Source: Denitromonas halophila (GTDB lineage Bacteria > Pseudomonadota > Gammaproteobacteria > Burkholderiales > Rhodocyclaceae). From it: a DNA stretch of 64,000 nucleotides. The stretch lies in contig NZ_VMNK01000003.1 in the NCBI RefSeq assembly GCF_007625155.1, forward strand, positions 372,001-436,000, read 5' to 3'. The translations under genes and the position numbers were made by a program. The notes under the pieces were generated by a model. The model did no database searches and was not told the DNA's origin. It saw nothing but the letters and a program-made list of their open reading frames with translations. This document shows, piece after piece, positions 37,074-45,357 of this stretch (positions are counted from its first letter, which is position 1; each line of letters opens with the position of its first letter).

Positions 37074-37133
37074 GATCGTCTCGCGGTGGTCTATGGAGTG
37101 TTGTCGGGCGTCATGTGCCCTGACGACACCTCT

Positions 37134-37179
37134 ATTCTTGGTCAGCCGCCGAGTCACTTGAATGGGGTCAACACCCCAT
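37134..37179 (-). promoter_or_regulatory. Palindromic activator site plus -10 (site b)
   Basis: Perfect ATGGGGT-CAAC-ACCCCAT at 37162-37179; AAGAAT (37134-37139) begins 22 bases after it on the minus strand. It drives the two-gene 'DGEW' operon. Confidence 0.78.
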
Positions 37180-37226
37180 CCTGCGCCATCAACGCGCTGC
37201 GGCCTTCGGCCCGCGCAGCGCATCAA

Positions 37227-37272
37227 ATGCGGTGAACACCCCATGCGCCGCAGACGCACGGCTTGCTATGGT
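37227..37272 (+). promoter_or_regulatory. Palindromic activator site plus -10 (site c)
   Basis: ATGCGGT-GAAC-ACCCCAT at 37227-37244, one mismatch from perfect symmetry; TATGGT (37267-37272) begins 22 bases after it on the plus strand, 28 bases before the ATG of the secreted protein at 37301. Confidence 0.72.
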
Positions 37273-37300
37273 TGAGCCATCAAACCGTCGGGAGCCCCTC

Positions 37301-38128
37301 ATGAAAACCGCCGCACACATCACCCGCCAACTCACGCTGTCCCTTTGCCTGTGCGGCTCGGCGGCGATGACGCTCGCCGCGCCACCCGCCACGACGACCG
37401 TCGAGCATCCATGTGCGGCGACGCTCGATTACGCACAGATACTGCGCAGCGCCGATGGCGAATCGCTGTCTTTCCGCAGCACCTCGCGCTGCGCCGGCGG
37501 GCTGTACGTGCAGGATCTGCGGCGCCACGCCCCCGCCTCGGCACCGCTGATACCACTCGTCAAAGGCTGGTGGCTGACCGACTTCGTGGCGGCCCGCTGG
37601 GTAGACAAAGCGGCCAGGGTAGCGCAGGTACGGGCACGCTATATCACCGGCGCCGGGCCAAACGGCGCGCGGCCCTTCAATGTGGAAGTGACGCTGCGCT
37701 GGCGCGACGGCACGTGGCACGCCGATGAAGCGCAGATCCGCGAGGCCGACTTCGATCTGCCAACACATCTGGGCGACACGCTGATTCAAGCCGCCACGGC
37801 CGAACAGTTCGAGAACCTGACGCTCGCCACTCCCGATCGGCCCTCGGCATCCTCGGTCGACTTCAGTCGCCAGCGGGTGATTGCCATGGAGGTCGCACGA
37901 ACCCATGGCGCGATGCGCATCACGGCGCCGCGCGCAGTGCTCAAGGACGGCGCGTATCACCTGGGCTACGACATCGGAGACAACGGCTTTCACATCGGCA
38001 CGACCAATGTCAGCATTGGCTGGCTGTGGTACACCCTGCCGCGCGACGGCCGCCCGGTGCAACGCATGGCGCGATGCGCGCCTGGCCGTCAGGACAACGC
38101 CGAAAACGCCCCGAAAGACTGCATATAG
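37301..38128 (+). CDS. Hypothetical secreted protein of the same locus
   Basis: 275 residues from ATG 37301 (MKTAAHITRQLTLSLCLCGSAAMTLAA), with GGGAG before it. Signal peptide, then a soluble protein with two cysteine-containing N-terminal strands and no recognised domain (VDFSRQRVIAMEVARTHGAMRI, GYDIGDNGFHIGTTNVSIGWLWYTLPRDGRP). It is divergent from the 'DGEW' operon and shares the palindromic control region. A hairpin terminator follows at 38152-38178. Confidence 0.65.
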   Translation: MKTAAHITRQLTLSLCLCGSAAMTLAAPPATTTVEHPCAATLDYAQILRSADGESLSFRSTSRCAGGLYVQDLRRHAPASAPLIPLVKGWWLTDFVAARWVDKAARVAQVRARYITGAGPNGARPFNVEVTLRWRDGTWHADEAQIREADFDLPTHLGDTLIQAATAEQFENLTLATPDRPSASSVDFSRQRVIAMEVARTHGAMRITAPRAVLKDGAYHLGYDIGDNGFHIGTTNVSIGWLWYTLPRDGRPVQRMARCAPGRQDNAENAPKDCI

Positions 38129-38151
38129 ATGGCCGACCGCACCGATAGCAA

Positions 38152-38178
38152 AACGGCCGATCTCCGGCCGTTCTTTTT
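38152..38178. terminator. Intrinsic terminator
   Basis: Stem AACGGCC/GGCCGTT with a 7-base loop followed by CTTTTTG, just past the secreted protein gene and before the convergent kinase gene. Confidence 0.75.
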
Positions 38179-38202
38179 GCCCCGGATCGCGCCAGCGGCT
38201 CG

Positions 38203-39741
38203 CTAGGCGGGCGGCGCGACACGGGTGATGATGATCGTCGCGCAGGTGCCACGCCCGGCCGCCGATGCCAGCGTGAAGCGCATGTCGCCGGCATCGCACA
38301 GTGCCTGCACAATGCCCAGCCCCAGCCCATGGCCGTCGCTGTCGGTGTCGCCGCGCACGCCGGGTTCGCCCACTCGCGCCAGCATGTCGGCGTCCATCCC
38401 GCGACCGTTGTCCCGCACTTGAAAGCACACCTGCCCGGTCCGTTGCCGGAAGGTGACCAGAATGCGCGTGGGCGCGGCATGGGCCAGCGCGTTGCCAATC
38501 AGGTTGGTCATGACGCGCATGGTCGACAAGGGGTCGACACACACCCACGCCTCGGTCGCGCGCACCCGCAGGTCAACACCGCGCCGTGCCGCATCATCGG
38601 CAAACATCTGGCGCAGCATGGCGGCAAAAATGAGGGTCGACACCGTCTCCCGCGCTGGCGCCGGGCTGTCATCCACAGCGCCACCGCGTGGGCCGGCGGC
38701 CAGCTCCTCGTCCAGATAGGCGCGGGCCAGGCTGTCGATGTAATCGACTGCGCGATCGAGCTTGTCGGCCTCCGTCCCCTGCGCCTCTCGCTGGAGGTCG
38801 TCAATGGCGATGCGCAGTGCGGTGATCGGCTGCTTGAGGTCGTGTGACACCGACGCCAGCTGCGTGCGGTGCCGTTCGGCCAATGCGCGCGCCCGCTCGT
38901 AGTCCCGCTCGGCGCGCACCAGGGCAAGCTGCAGATCGGCCTCGGCCTTGGCCGCCTCCAGCACCCGACGTTCGGCATCCACCTTTTCGCGCGCGGCGGC
39001 AAAGGCCTGCCAGATGACGATGGTCAGCGCGAACACCGCCACCAGCACCATCAACCCTCGGTTGATCTGATTCAGCGTCGCCCGATCGAAGTCGAACGCC
39101 AGCCAGTGACCAAGATAAACAGCGACGGCAACACCGCCGAGCACCACCGGAAAGGCACGGATGATGCGGCGCAGCCCCGGGTCGGGCGTTTGCCAGGTCA
39201 GTGGCGGCAATGTTTGCGCCAGCAGCATGCCAAAGAACAAGGCATTGGCCGGCACCCACATGGCGGTCAGCGGAATCCGCTTCAACCACAGCGCGCTGCT
39301 CACGCACAACAGGCCAGAGACCACCGCCAATATCAGGCTGGGCCGGCGAAAACGCACCAACGCGTGCGGTATTTCGAGCCGCGCGGCCACCAGCCAGTAG
39401 CCGTAGGCCGTCACTGCGGTGGTGATGATGAAGGGCAGCGCCCAAAGCACGAAATCGGTCTCGCCCAGCACTTGCGCCAACATGCCGTCCTGCGCGGCGG
39501 CATTGAGCGCGAGCAGCACCGTTAACAACACATAAGGCAGCCACTTCGGCTGCCGATACGCTGCGATGATCGCCGCCGAAAAGGCCGCCGCGCTCAGCGT
39601 AAAAGTGTAGAAGGCGATGTCGCCAGCGCCCGCCGTGGCACCGGGCGTCAACGCCAGTGCTGGCAGCGGCAGCAGCCCCGCCAGGGGCAGCAAGCAGCGA
39701 AGCGCCGCACCGAGGCGGCACAACAGGGAAGGAGTCATCAT
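38203..39741 (-). CDS. Sensor histidine kinase with seven-segment membrane domain
   Basis: 512 residues from ATG 39741 (MMTPSLLCRLG); ATG 39759 would add six. N-terminal signal/anchor followed by about seven hydrophobic segments (50-275), similar to 7TM sensor regions. The cytoplasmic part has the H-box SHDLKQPITALRIAIDDL, the N-box NLIGNALAHA, DNGRGMDADML and GLGLGIVQAL. A regulator of the NarL type lies directly upstream (39858). A palindromic site lies between the two, suggesting the kinase gene is itself part of the regulon. An N-terminal extension in the open frame up to 40389 runs through the regulator and is not real. Confidence 0.88.
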   Translation of the reverse strand: MMTPSLLCRLGAALRCLLPLAGLLPLPALALTPGATAGAGDIAFYTFTLSAAAFSAAIIAAYRQPKWLPYVLLTVLLALNAAAQDGMLAQVLGETDFVLWALPFIITTAVTAYGYWLVAARLEIPHALVRFRRPSLILAVVSGLLCVSSALWLKRIPLTAMWVPANALFFGMLLAQTLPPLTWQTPDPGLRRIIRAFPVVLGGVAVAVYLGHWLAFDFDRATLNQINRGLMVLVAVFALTIVIWQAFAAAREKVDAERRVLEAAKAEADLQLALVRAERDYERARALAERHRTQLASVSHDLKQPITALRIAIDDLQREAQGTEADKLDRAVDYIDSLARAYLDEELAAGPRGGAVDDSPAPARETVSTLIFAAMLRQMFADDAARRGVDLRVRATEAWVCVDPLSTMRVMTNLIGNALAHAAPTRILVTFRQRTGQVCFQVRDNGRGMDADMLARVGEPGVRGDTDSDGHGLGLGIVQALCDAGDMRFTLASAAGRGTCATIIITRVAPPA

Positions 39742-39783
39742 GATCGGATACCCAGGCATCGGCCGCTCAGGCCGGAAGCCCTC

Positions 39784-39829
39784 ATTGTTCGACGCCGCCC
39801 GACTCGGCAACATGGGGTCGGCACCCCAT
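39784..39829 (-). promoter_or_regulatory. Palindromic activator site plus -10 (site d)
   Basis: Perfect ATGGGGT-CGGC-ACCCCAT at 39812-39829; AACAAT (39784-39789) begins 22 bases after it on the minus strand, upstream of the histidine kinase gene. Confidence 0.78.
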
Positions 39830-39857
39830 TCGACGCAGCGCCGGCCGCGGGGTTCGC

Positions 39858-40523
39858 TCATGTCGGGTCGATCAATCCGTCCTTGAGCGCGCGCATCATC
39901 AACTGCGCGGCGGAATGGACGTCCAGTTTGGTCATCAGGCTGCTGCGGTGCTTGTCCACCGTCTTGGGGCTGATGTTCAGCATCTGCGCCATCTCCTTGT
40001 TGGTCTTGCCCGCCACCACCATGTTGAGAATCTGCCGCTCCCGGTCGGTCAGCGTCGCCGCCTGCCGGCCGGCCGCGATCATGGCCTCGAACTCCGGCGC
40101 GATGAATCGCCCGCCCCGCAGGATCAAGGGCAGCTTGTCGATCATCGCCGTCGTCGCCCCGCCCTTGCTGAACAAGCCATCGACCCCCGCCTCCACCGTG
40201 CTCGCCACCAGGCCCGGCGAGGTAATGCCGGTGAACACAACGATGCGCGTGGCCGGACTCCAGCGACGGATGTCGTGGATGATCTCCGCCCCACTGGCCA
40301 GCGGCATGGAGATATCGAGAAACAGCAGATCGGGCCGGTGCGCCTTCACCTGCGCAATCGCCGCCAACCCGTCCGGCGCGATCGCGCAAATCTCGAAACG
40401 CATCAGCAGCTGCGCCCCGGCCTGCACCAGCAAGCTGCGCACGGCGTCCTGAATGATCGCGTGGTCATCGGCCACGACCACACGGACGGCGGAAGAATCG
40501 GTGGGTATCTGCACGCGCTTCAT
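39858..40523 (-). CDS. NarL/LuxR-type response regulator
   Basis: 221 residues from ATG 40523 (MKRVQIPTD); a GTG nine bases upstream is possible. Receiver domain with VVVADDH acidic pair and phospho-acceptor aspartate in LLFLDISMP (about residue 70), then a C-terminal LuxR HTH (LTDRERQILNMVVAGKTNKEMAQMLNISPKTVDKHRSSLMTKL, about 155-205). It pairs with the kinase downstream. NarL-type dimers bind inverted repeats, so this is the leading candidate for the ATGGGGT-N4-ACCCCAT factor. Confidence 0.9.
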   Translation of the reverse strand: MKRVQIPTDSSAVRVVVADDHAIIQDAVRSLLVQAGAQLLMRFEICAIAPDGLAAIAQVKAHRPDLLFLDISMPLASGAEIIHDIRRWSPATRIVVFTGITSPGLVASTVEAGVDGLFSKGGATTAMIDKLPLILRGGRFIAPEFEAMIAAGRQAATLTDRERQILNMVVAGKTNKEMAQMLNISPKTVDKHRSSLMTKLDVHSAAQLMMRALKDGLIDPT

Positions 40524-40818
40524 GGCCGGCACGAACGCGCGACCCTATCGGTTGCCATGCGCCCGAGTATCGCAGGTTTTTGCTGCGGGATTGGGGTTGG
40601 CAGCGCGTTAGCGTGCGTACAGTCCATCGACGAGGCGCTGATTGACTTTGGCGTTCACGGCCGGCACGAAGCCGACAGCAACGCCGTTGATACTCGACGG
40701 GATACTGGGCATGACATGGGACGGTTCAGGGCAGGCGAGCGCCAACGACCACGCCGAAACATGCCTGCGTCATGCATCGAGATTCTGCCCTCACGCTCGA
40801 CGCCAGGCCACCGCCCAC
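40524..40818. other. Intergenic region upstream of the response regulator
   Basis: 295 bases between the regulator start and the nitronate monooxygenase-like stop. No gene is supported. An isolated GGGGTT half-site-like stretch near 40593 has no partner, so no copy of the locus palindrome is present here; the regulator itself does not appear to be controlled by it. Confidence 0.5.
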
Positions 40819-41766
40819 TCAACGGCAGGCCGCGCTCCGAGGCAAGGCACACGCCGCGTCATACTCCGCGCCGAGGCGCGCCACCAGCTCGGCCACCGTC
40901 GGAATGTCGTGGATCGTCGCCACCCCATGGCCGGCGCTCCACACATCGCGCCAGGCCTTGGCCTCATCGCTCATGTCCTTGATCTTGCCCTTGCCCAGGC
41001 TGAGCGTGAGCTGCTCGCGCGTGAAGCCCGCCGCCGCCAAGCTGGGCCACAGAAAGTTGGCATTGGTGCCCGACACCGCATCGGTATAGACGATGTCCGA
41101 TGCGCCGCTATCGACCAGCATCTGCTTGTATGCCGCCTGCGCCATCGCCTCCTGCGTGGCGATGAAGCGCGTGCCGAGGTAGGCGAGGTCTGCCCCCATC
41201 ACCTCCGCCGCGCGCACCCCGGCGCCGTCCGACATCGCACCGCCGAGCACCAGCGTGCCATGCCAGAACTCGCGGATCTCGCGTACCAGGCTGAACGGGC
41301 TCTGCGTGCCCGCATGCCCGCCCGCACCCGCGGCGACCGCGATGATGCCATCCGCCCCCGCCGCCATCGCCTTGCGCGCGTGATAGGCATGGATCACATC
41401 CGAAAACACCACCCCGCCATAACTTTTCACCGCCTCAACCACCTCGCCCGGATGCCCCAGACTGGTGATAACGAAAGGCACCTTGTGCTTGACCAGCAAA
41501 TCCAGATCCGGCCGCACCCGCGGGTTGCTCGCATGCAGGATCAGATTCACCCCGTAGGGCGCGCACGGCGTCACCGCCAGCGCGGTGTTGATCTCGCCCA
41601 GCCATTGATCCAGCAAGTCGCTGGTCCGCGCATTCAGCGCCGGAAAAGACCCGGCCACCCCGGCCCGGCAAGCCGCGATCACCAGCTCGGGACCGGAGAC
41701 CAGGAACATCGGCGCGGCAATGGCCGGCAGACGGAGCGTGGATCGGAAAGCGGCGGGGAGAGACAT
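40819..41766 (-). CDS. Nitronate monooxygenase / FMN-dependent oxidoreductase family
   Basis: 315 residues from ATG 41766 (MSLPAAFRSTLRLPAIAAPMFLVSGPELVIAACRAG), the usual start of the family; the extended frame has an unlikely N-terminus. APYGVNLILH, GADGIIAVAAGAGGHAGTQSPFSLVREIREFW and GADLAYLGTRFIATQEA match the 2-nitropropane dioxygenase/NMO fold, with the GGHAG histidine at the active site. Members oxidise nitronates or reduce enoyl compounds; the substrate here is not predictable. Confidence 0.88.
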   Translation of the reverse strand: MSLPAAFRSTLRLPAIAAPMFLVSGPELVIAACRAGVAGSFPALNARTSDLLDQWLGEINTALAVTPCAPYGVNLILHASNPRVRPDLDLLVKHKVPFVITSLGHPGEVVEAVKSYGGVVFSDVIHAYHARKAMAAGADGIIAVAAGAGGHAGTQSPFSLVREIREFWHGTLVLGGAMSDGAGVRAAEVMGADLAYLGTRFIATQEAMAQAAYKQMLVDSGASDIVYTDAVSGTNANFLWPSLAAAGFTREQLTLSLGKGKIKDMSDEAKAWRDVWSAGHGVATIHDIPTVAELVARLGAEYDAACALPRSAACR

Positions 41767-42077
41767 GGCGGGGCTCCTTCGGCAGCGAACGGTGACGAGG
41801 GGATTGTCGACCGTTTGTGGCGCGTCGCAAACCGGAGGTGTGCCGAAAATGCGTTGTCCGGATGGTGCAATCAACACGACCGATCTCGCCACGCAGTGTC
41901 GAAATCCATTACATACCTTTCGAACGCCAATGTCATCACATTGATTCTATGAATCTATTTTTCAATGGTACAAATAGTGCTTAGACTAAAGTACTAACCA
42001 CCTCTGGCCACATGGACTTCCGCCCGGAGACCGCAAAGCGGAGTGGAGCGCCTGGGACAGGCACGAGGAGACAGATC
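41767..42077. other. 311-base divergent intergenic region
   Basis: Between the oxidoreductase and the tandem-repeat PEP-CTERM gene. The part from 41900 to 42000 is clearly AT-rich compared with the surroundings and likely holds promoters, but no convincing hexamer pair was found. No coding region is supported. Confidence 0.5.
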
Positions 42078-42959
42078 ATGCGATACATTCGAATGCTCTA
42101 TTTGGTGACGTCGATGGCTGTCGGCCTTGGCTGGTCTGGCATTGCTCAGACGGCACCGGTGTACTGGAACCTGTTCAACCTCGAAGGCGAGAGCAGCCTC
42201 GACTCGATCTACGTGACTTACGACAGCCAGATCGACATGCTGACCGACAGCAACCGGACGGGCTCCTTCGTGCCAAACACCACGGGTATCTCCGCACAAA
42301 ACGTGGTGGGTAGCGGATCGGACGGAGCGACCTACTGGAACCTGTTCAACCTCGAAGGCGAGAGCGGCTTCGATGCGATCTACGTGACGTACGGCACCCT
42401 GATCGACATGCTGACCGACAGCAACCGGACGGGCTCCTTCGTGCCGAATACCACGGGCGCCTCCGCGGAAAACGTAGTGGGTAGCGGATCGGACGGCGCG
42501 ACCTACTGGAGCCTGTTCAACCTCGAAGGCGAGAGCAGCTTAGACGCGATCTACGTAACTTACGGCAGCCTGACCGACATGCTGACCGACAGCAACCGGA
42601 CGGGCTCCTTCGTGCCGAACACCACGGGCGCCTCCGCGCAAAACGTGGTGGGTAGCGGATCGGACGGCGCGACCTACTGGAACCTGTTCAACCTCGAAGG
42701 CGAGAGCAGCCTCGATGCGATCTACGTGACATACGGCAGCCTGGCCGACATGCTGATCGACAGCAACCGGACGGGCTCCTTCGTGCCGAATACCACGGGC
42801 GCCTCCGCACGAAACGTGGTGGGCAGCGGGGCATCGATCTTCGAGGCGCTACCGCCAGGATCGGTCCCTGAACCGGGGTCTGTCGGACTGGTGGCCCTGG
42901 CGCTCATGTGTCTGAGCCTAGTCAGAAAGACGCACCGAGCCGACGGCGCCAGCGGTTGA
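42078..42959 (+). CDS. Tandem-repeat PEP-CTERM surface protein
   Basis: 293 residues from ATG 42078, after a GAGGAG site. Signal peptide 1-28. Residues 29-256 consist of four 57-residue repeats, each YW(N/S)LFNLEGES..DAIYVTYGS..DML.DSNRTGSFVPNTTG.SA.NVVGSG. The C-terminus SVPEPGSVGLVALALMCLSLVRK is a PEP-CTERM sorting tag. It should be exported and anchored or released at the surface. At DNA level the repeats are 171 bases and nearly identical, so copy number may vary between strains. No known domain recognised in the repeat. Confidence 0.85.
   Translation: MRYIRMLYLVTSMAVGLGWSGIAQTAPVYWNLFNLEGESSLDSIYVTYDSQIDMLTDSNRTGSFVPNTTGISAQNVVGSGSDGATYWNLFNLEGESGFDAIYVTYGTLIDMLTDSNRTGSFVPNTTGASAENVVGSGSDGATYWSLFNLEGESSLDAIYVTYGSLTDMLTDSNRTGSFVPNTTGASAQNVVGSGSDGATYWNLFNLEGESSLDAIYVTYGSLADMLIDSNRTGSFVPNTTGASARNVVGSGASIFEALPPGSVPEPGSVGLVALALMCLSLVRKTHRADGASG
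42162..42845 (+). repeat. Four tandem 171-bp repeats within the PEP-CTERM gene
   Basis: Units begin at 42162, 42333, 42504 and 42675, always at the TAC codon of the YWNLFNLE stretch; each is exactly 171 bases and they differ at a handful of positions. Exact periodicity in frame keeps the protein intact if a unit is gained or lost. Confidence 0.95.
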
Positions 42960-43230
42960 AGAGCCGGCCTCTGGTAGTAGTTCCCGGCCCGACGCTTGAG
43001 ATCGGCCTCAGGCCCTCAGAGAACATCTTCGCGCCATACATCTGCTTGATCTTTTCCCCGGTGCCGCCGGCACGGCCCCCACGGCCCATCGCGCATTCCG
43101 CCAGCCGGAACTCCTCGCCTGTCGTTCGCGACATGCCCTGCAGTTGTACGCCTCGCGGCAGTCGATCATTTCTCGGCGACGACGACCGCTGGACATACGC
43201 ACCCCGCCGGCGCCTGCTATCCTCCGCCCC

Positions 43231-43851
43231 ATGCAAGGCATTGAACCTCTCATCTATGGCCTCGGTCTCGCCGGGGCGGCGGTTAACGCGGCCTCGGGCG
43301 TGCTCGAGGCGGGCCGTAAACCTTTTGACCTGTTCGGCATGGTGGTTGTCGCCTTGGCGGCGGCGCTGGGCGGCGGGTCGCTACGCGACATGCTGCTCGA
43401 CCGCACGGTGTTCTGGATTGCGGATCAGGCTTACCTGATCACGGCCTTGGTGGCGGGCGTAGCGACTTTTTTGCTGGCGCGGCGGGTGCGGCTGCCGGCG
43501 CAGTTGTTTTTGCTGCCGGACGCGATCGGGCTGTCGCTGTTTACGGTGGTGGGCACCTCGGTGGCGCTGGCGCATGACGCGCCGTGGTTGGTGGCGAGCT
43601 TAATGGGTGTGGTGACCGGGGTGTTTGGGGGGATCTTGCGGGACGTGTTGTGCAACGAGGCGCCGGTGGTGTTTGGCGGCACCTTGTATGGCAGTGCGGC
43701 CTGGCTGGGGGCGCTGACATTGATCGCGCTGCCCGAGCTGGGCGTCGGCCACGATGTGTCGGCGCTGTCGGCGGGGGTGGTGATTTGTACGATCCGGCTG
43801 CTGTCGATCCGCTTCAAGTGGCATTTGCCGATTTATTCGGCACGACGATAG
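43231..43851 (+). CDS. TRIC-type cation channel protein (YicG/UPF0126)
   Basis: 206 residues from ATG 43231 (MQGIEPLIYGLGLAGAAVNAASGVLEAGRKPFDLFGMVVVALAAALGGGSLRDML). Two copies of the UPF0126/TRIC domain are visible, with the GGGSLRDMLL and GGILRDVLCNEAP glycine-rich kinks in the two halves, and seven hydrophobic segments. Prokaryotic TRIC proteins are monovalent cation channels in the inner membrane; physiological role here is inferred. The stretch 42960-43230 upstream shows no gene. Confidence 0.9.
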   Translation: MQGIEPLIYGLGLAGAAVNAASGVLEAGRKPFDLFGMVVVALAAALGGGSLRDMLLDRTVFWIADQAYLITALVAGVATFLLARRVRLPAQLFLLPDAIGLSLFTVVGTSVALAHDAPWLVASLMGVVTGVFGGILRDVLCNEAPVVFGGTLYGSAAWLGALTLIALPELGVGHDVSALSAGVVICTIRLLSIRFKWHLPIYSARR

Positions 43852-43918
43852 CGGTGCGGCGTCGGGCGAGCGCGTTGGCCGCTTGAAACCGGCCCTACGG
43901 CACACCACTGAACGCGAT

Positions 43919-45349
43919 TTAGTCGGGGATGTTGAGACGCAGGCGGGTGTTTTGCGCTTCAAGCCCTTGCATGCGCAGGCGGCCGACTTGCAGGTCGAGG
44001 CGTAGCGGCCAGTCGCGCCAGGCATCCAGCGGCAAGGCTTCGGGCTTGCTGGGGCCGGGGGCTTGCCAACGGTCGAGGTTGAGCCGGTCGACCTGTGCGT
44101 CGACCGTCAGCCAGTGCGGCTGCGCCAGCGCGATCTGCCACTGGCCGTTGAGTCGGCTGTCTTCCACTTTTGCTTCTACGGTGCCCGCACCGGTGCGCTC
44201 GGCCGTTTGCCAGTGGCCGGTGAGCGTCGCGTCGACGCCGAGCTGCGCGCCGGGTTTGGCGGGGTCGGGCAGCGCCGCATTCACATTGGGGAAAGCACCC
44301 TCGACGCGACCGGTGGCGAGGTCGGCCGAGATCTGAAAACGCTCGGCGGTGACGCCGACGGGGCCCGCGACGAGCGCGGTGACGACATGGGCCCGGCCGC
44401 TGGCCGTGACTTGCTGGCCGGCGAAGGCGAGATCCATGCCGGTGAGCGTGGCGGTGGCGGCGTTCGCTGGGCCGGCCAGGGCGAATGTGGCCTTGGCTTG
44501 CAGGCCGAGAAGCTGCGCGCCGCCGGCGGCATAGCGACCCGAGCCGGCCTCGGCGGTGAGTGTGATCTGGCGATCGCCATCGCGTGCGCGCAGTTCGGTC
44601 GCAAGAGCGGCGAGTTGCCAGGCGCCGTCGGGCGCAGGCGCCACGGTGGCGACACCGATCGCGAGCGACTCGATCGTTGCCGGGCCGACCTGGCCGGTGA
44701 GCGTGGCGGTGAATTCAGTCAGCCGCAGCCCGGTAGCGGCAATTTCTACGGTGCTGCTCAGCGCGCCGTCGACGGTGGCCTCGGCGGTGGACGCACCGCC
44801 GGTGGCGCCCACCTGCCAGCCGCTGGGCGATTCGATCAACTTGAGTTCGGTTAGGCGCACGCTGGTGGGCACACTGCGGCCGATGAGTTCAACCGTCGCG
44901 TCGGTCACGGTGAGCGCGGCGAGTTTGACGGGCGCGCCGTCATCGGGCGCATTGGTCGTCGCGAGGGGCGTAGGCACTTGCCACTGACCGTCCGCTTGCT
45001 GGCGCAGTTGGCCGCGCACGCCGCGGATGCTAATGGTAAGCGGACGAGCGGCGCCGTCGGCGTCCCAGTCGCTGCGGATGTCGAGATGGTCGAGTTGCAT
45101 GGTGCTGGGTGTGGCGCCCGGGCCTTGCCAGGCGACGTCGGCGAGCGTGAGCCGGGGCGGAAACACTTGCAGCGACACGGAGCCGTCGATACGCACTTGC
45201 CCGACAAGCCGCGCGTTGATCTGTTCAACGAGGGTGCCACCCAGCCAGCGGTCGCTGAACTGCCAGAGCACCAAGGCGGTGACGAGAATGGCAAAAGCCA
45301 CCAGCCAGAGGATAACGCGGGCGGTGCGACGACGGGGCGCGGCAACCAT
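43919..45349 (-). CDS. AsmA-like envelope protein
   Basis: 476 residues. A single N-terminal membrane anchor (ARVILWLVAFAILVTALVLW), then the AsmA start LGGTLVEQINARLVGQVRIDGSVSLQVFPPRLTLADVAW, and a long periplasmic beta-rich part of repeated DGxW-like strands. The family is thought to take part in phospholipid transport or outer-membrane assembly. It follows the CHASE2 kinase by 8 bases on the same strand, so it is the third gene of a FecR-kinase-AsmA unit. Confidence 0.78.
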   Translation of the reverse strand: MVAAPRRRTARVILWLVAFAILVTALVLWQFSDRWLGGTLVEQINARLVGQVRIDGSVSLQVFPPRLTLADVAWQGPGATPSTMQLDHLDIRSDWDADGAARPLTISIRGVRGQLRQQADGQWQVPTPLATTNAPDDGAPVKLAALTVTDATVELIGRSVPTSVRLTELKLIESPSGWQVGATGGASTAEATVDGALSSTVEIAATGLRLTEFTATLTGQVGPATIESLAIGVATVAPAPDGAWQLAALATELRARDGDRQITLTAEAGSGRYAAGGAQLLGLQAKATFALAGPANAATATLTGMDLAFAGQQVTASGRAHVVTALVAGPVGVTAERFQISADLATGRVEGAFPNVNAALPDPAKPGAQLGVDATLTGHWQTAERTGAGTVEAKVEDSRLNGQWQIALAQPHWLTVDAQVDRLNLDRWQAPGPSKPEALPLDAWRDWPLRLDLQVGRLRMQGLEAQNTRLRLNIPD

Positions 45350-45357
45350 GAGGACGC

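Noticed and set aside
39742..40389. N-terminal extension of the histidine kinase frame
   Set aside because: The open frame runs across the response regulator and through a promoter-like site; the kinase starts at 39741 or 39759.
42162..42845. CRISPR array
   Set aside because: The repeats are 171 bases without spacers and lie in a coding frame.
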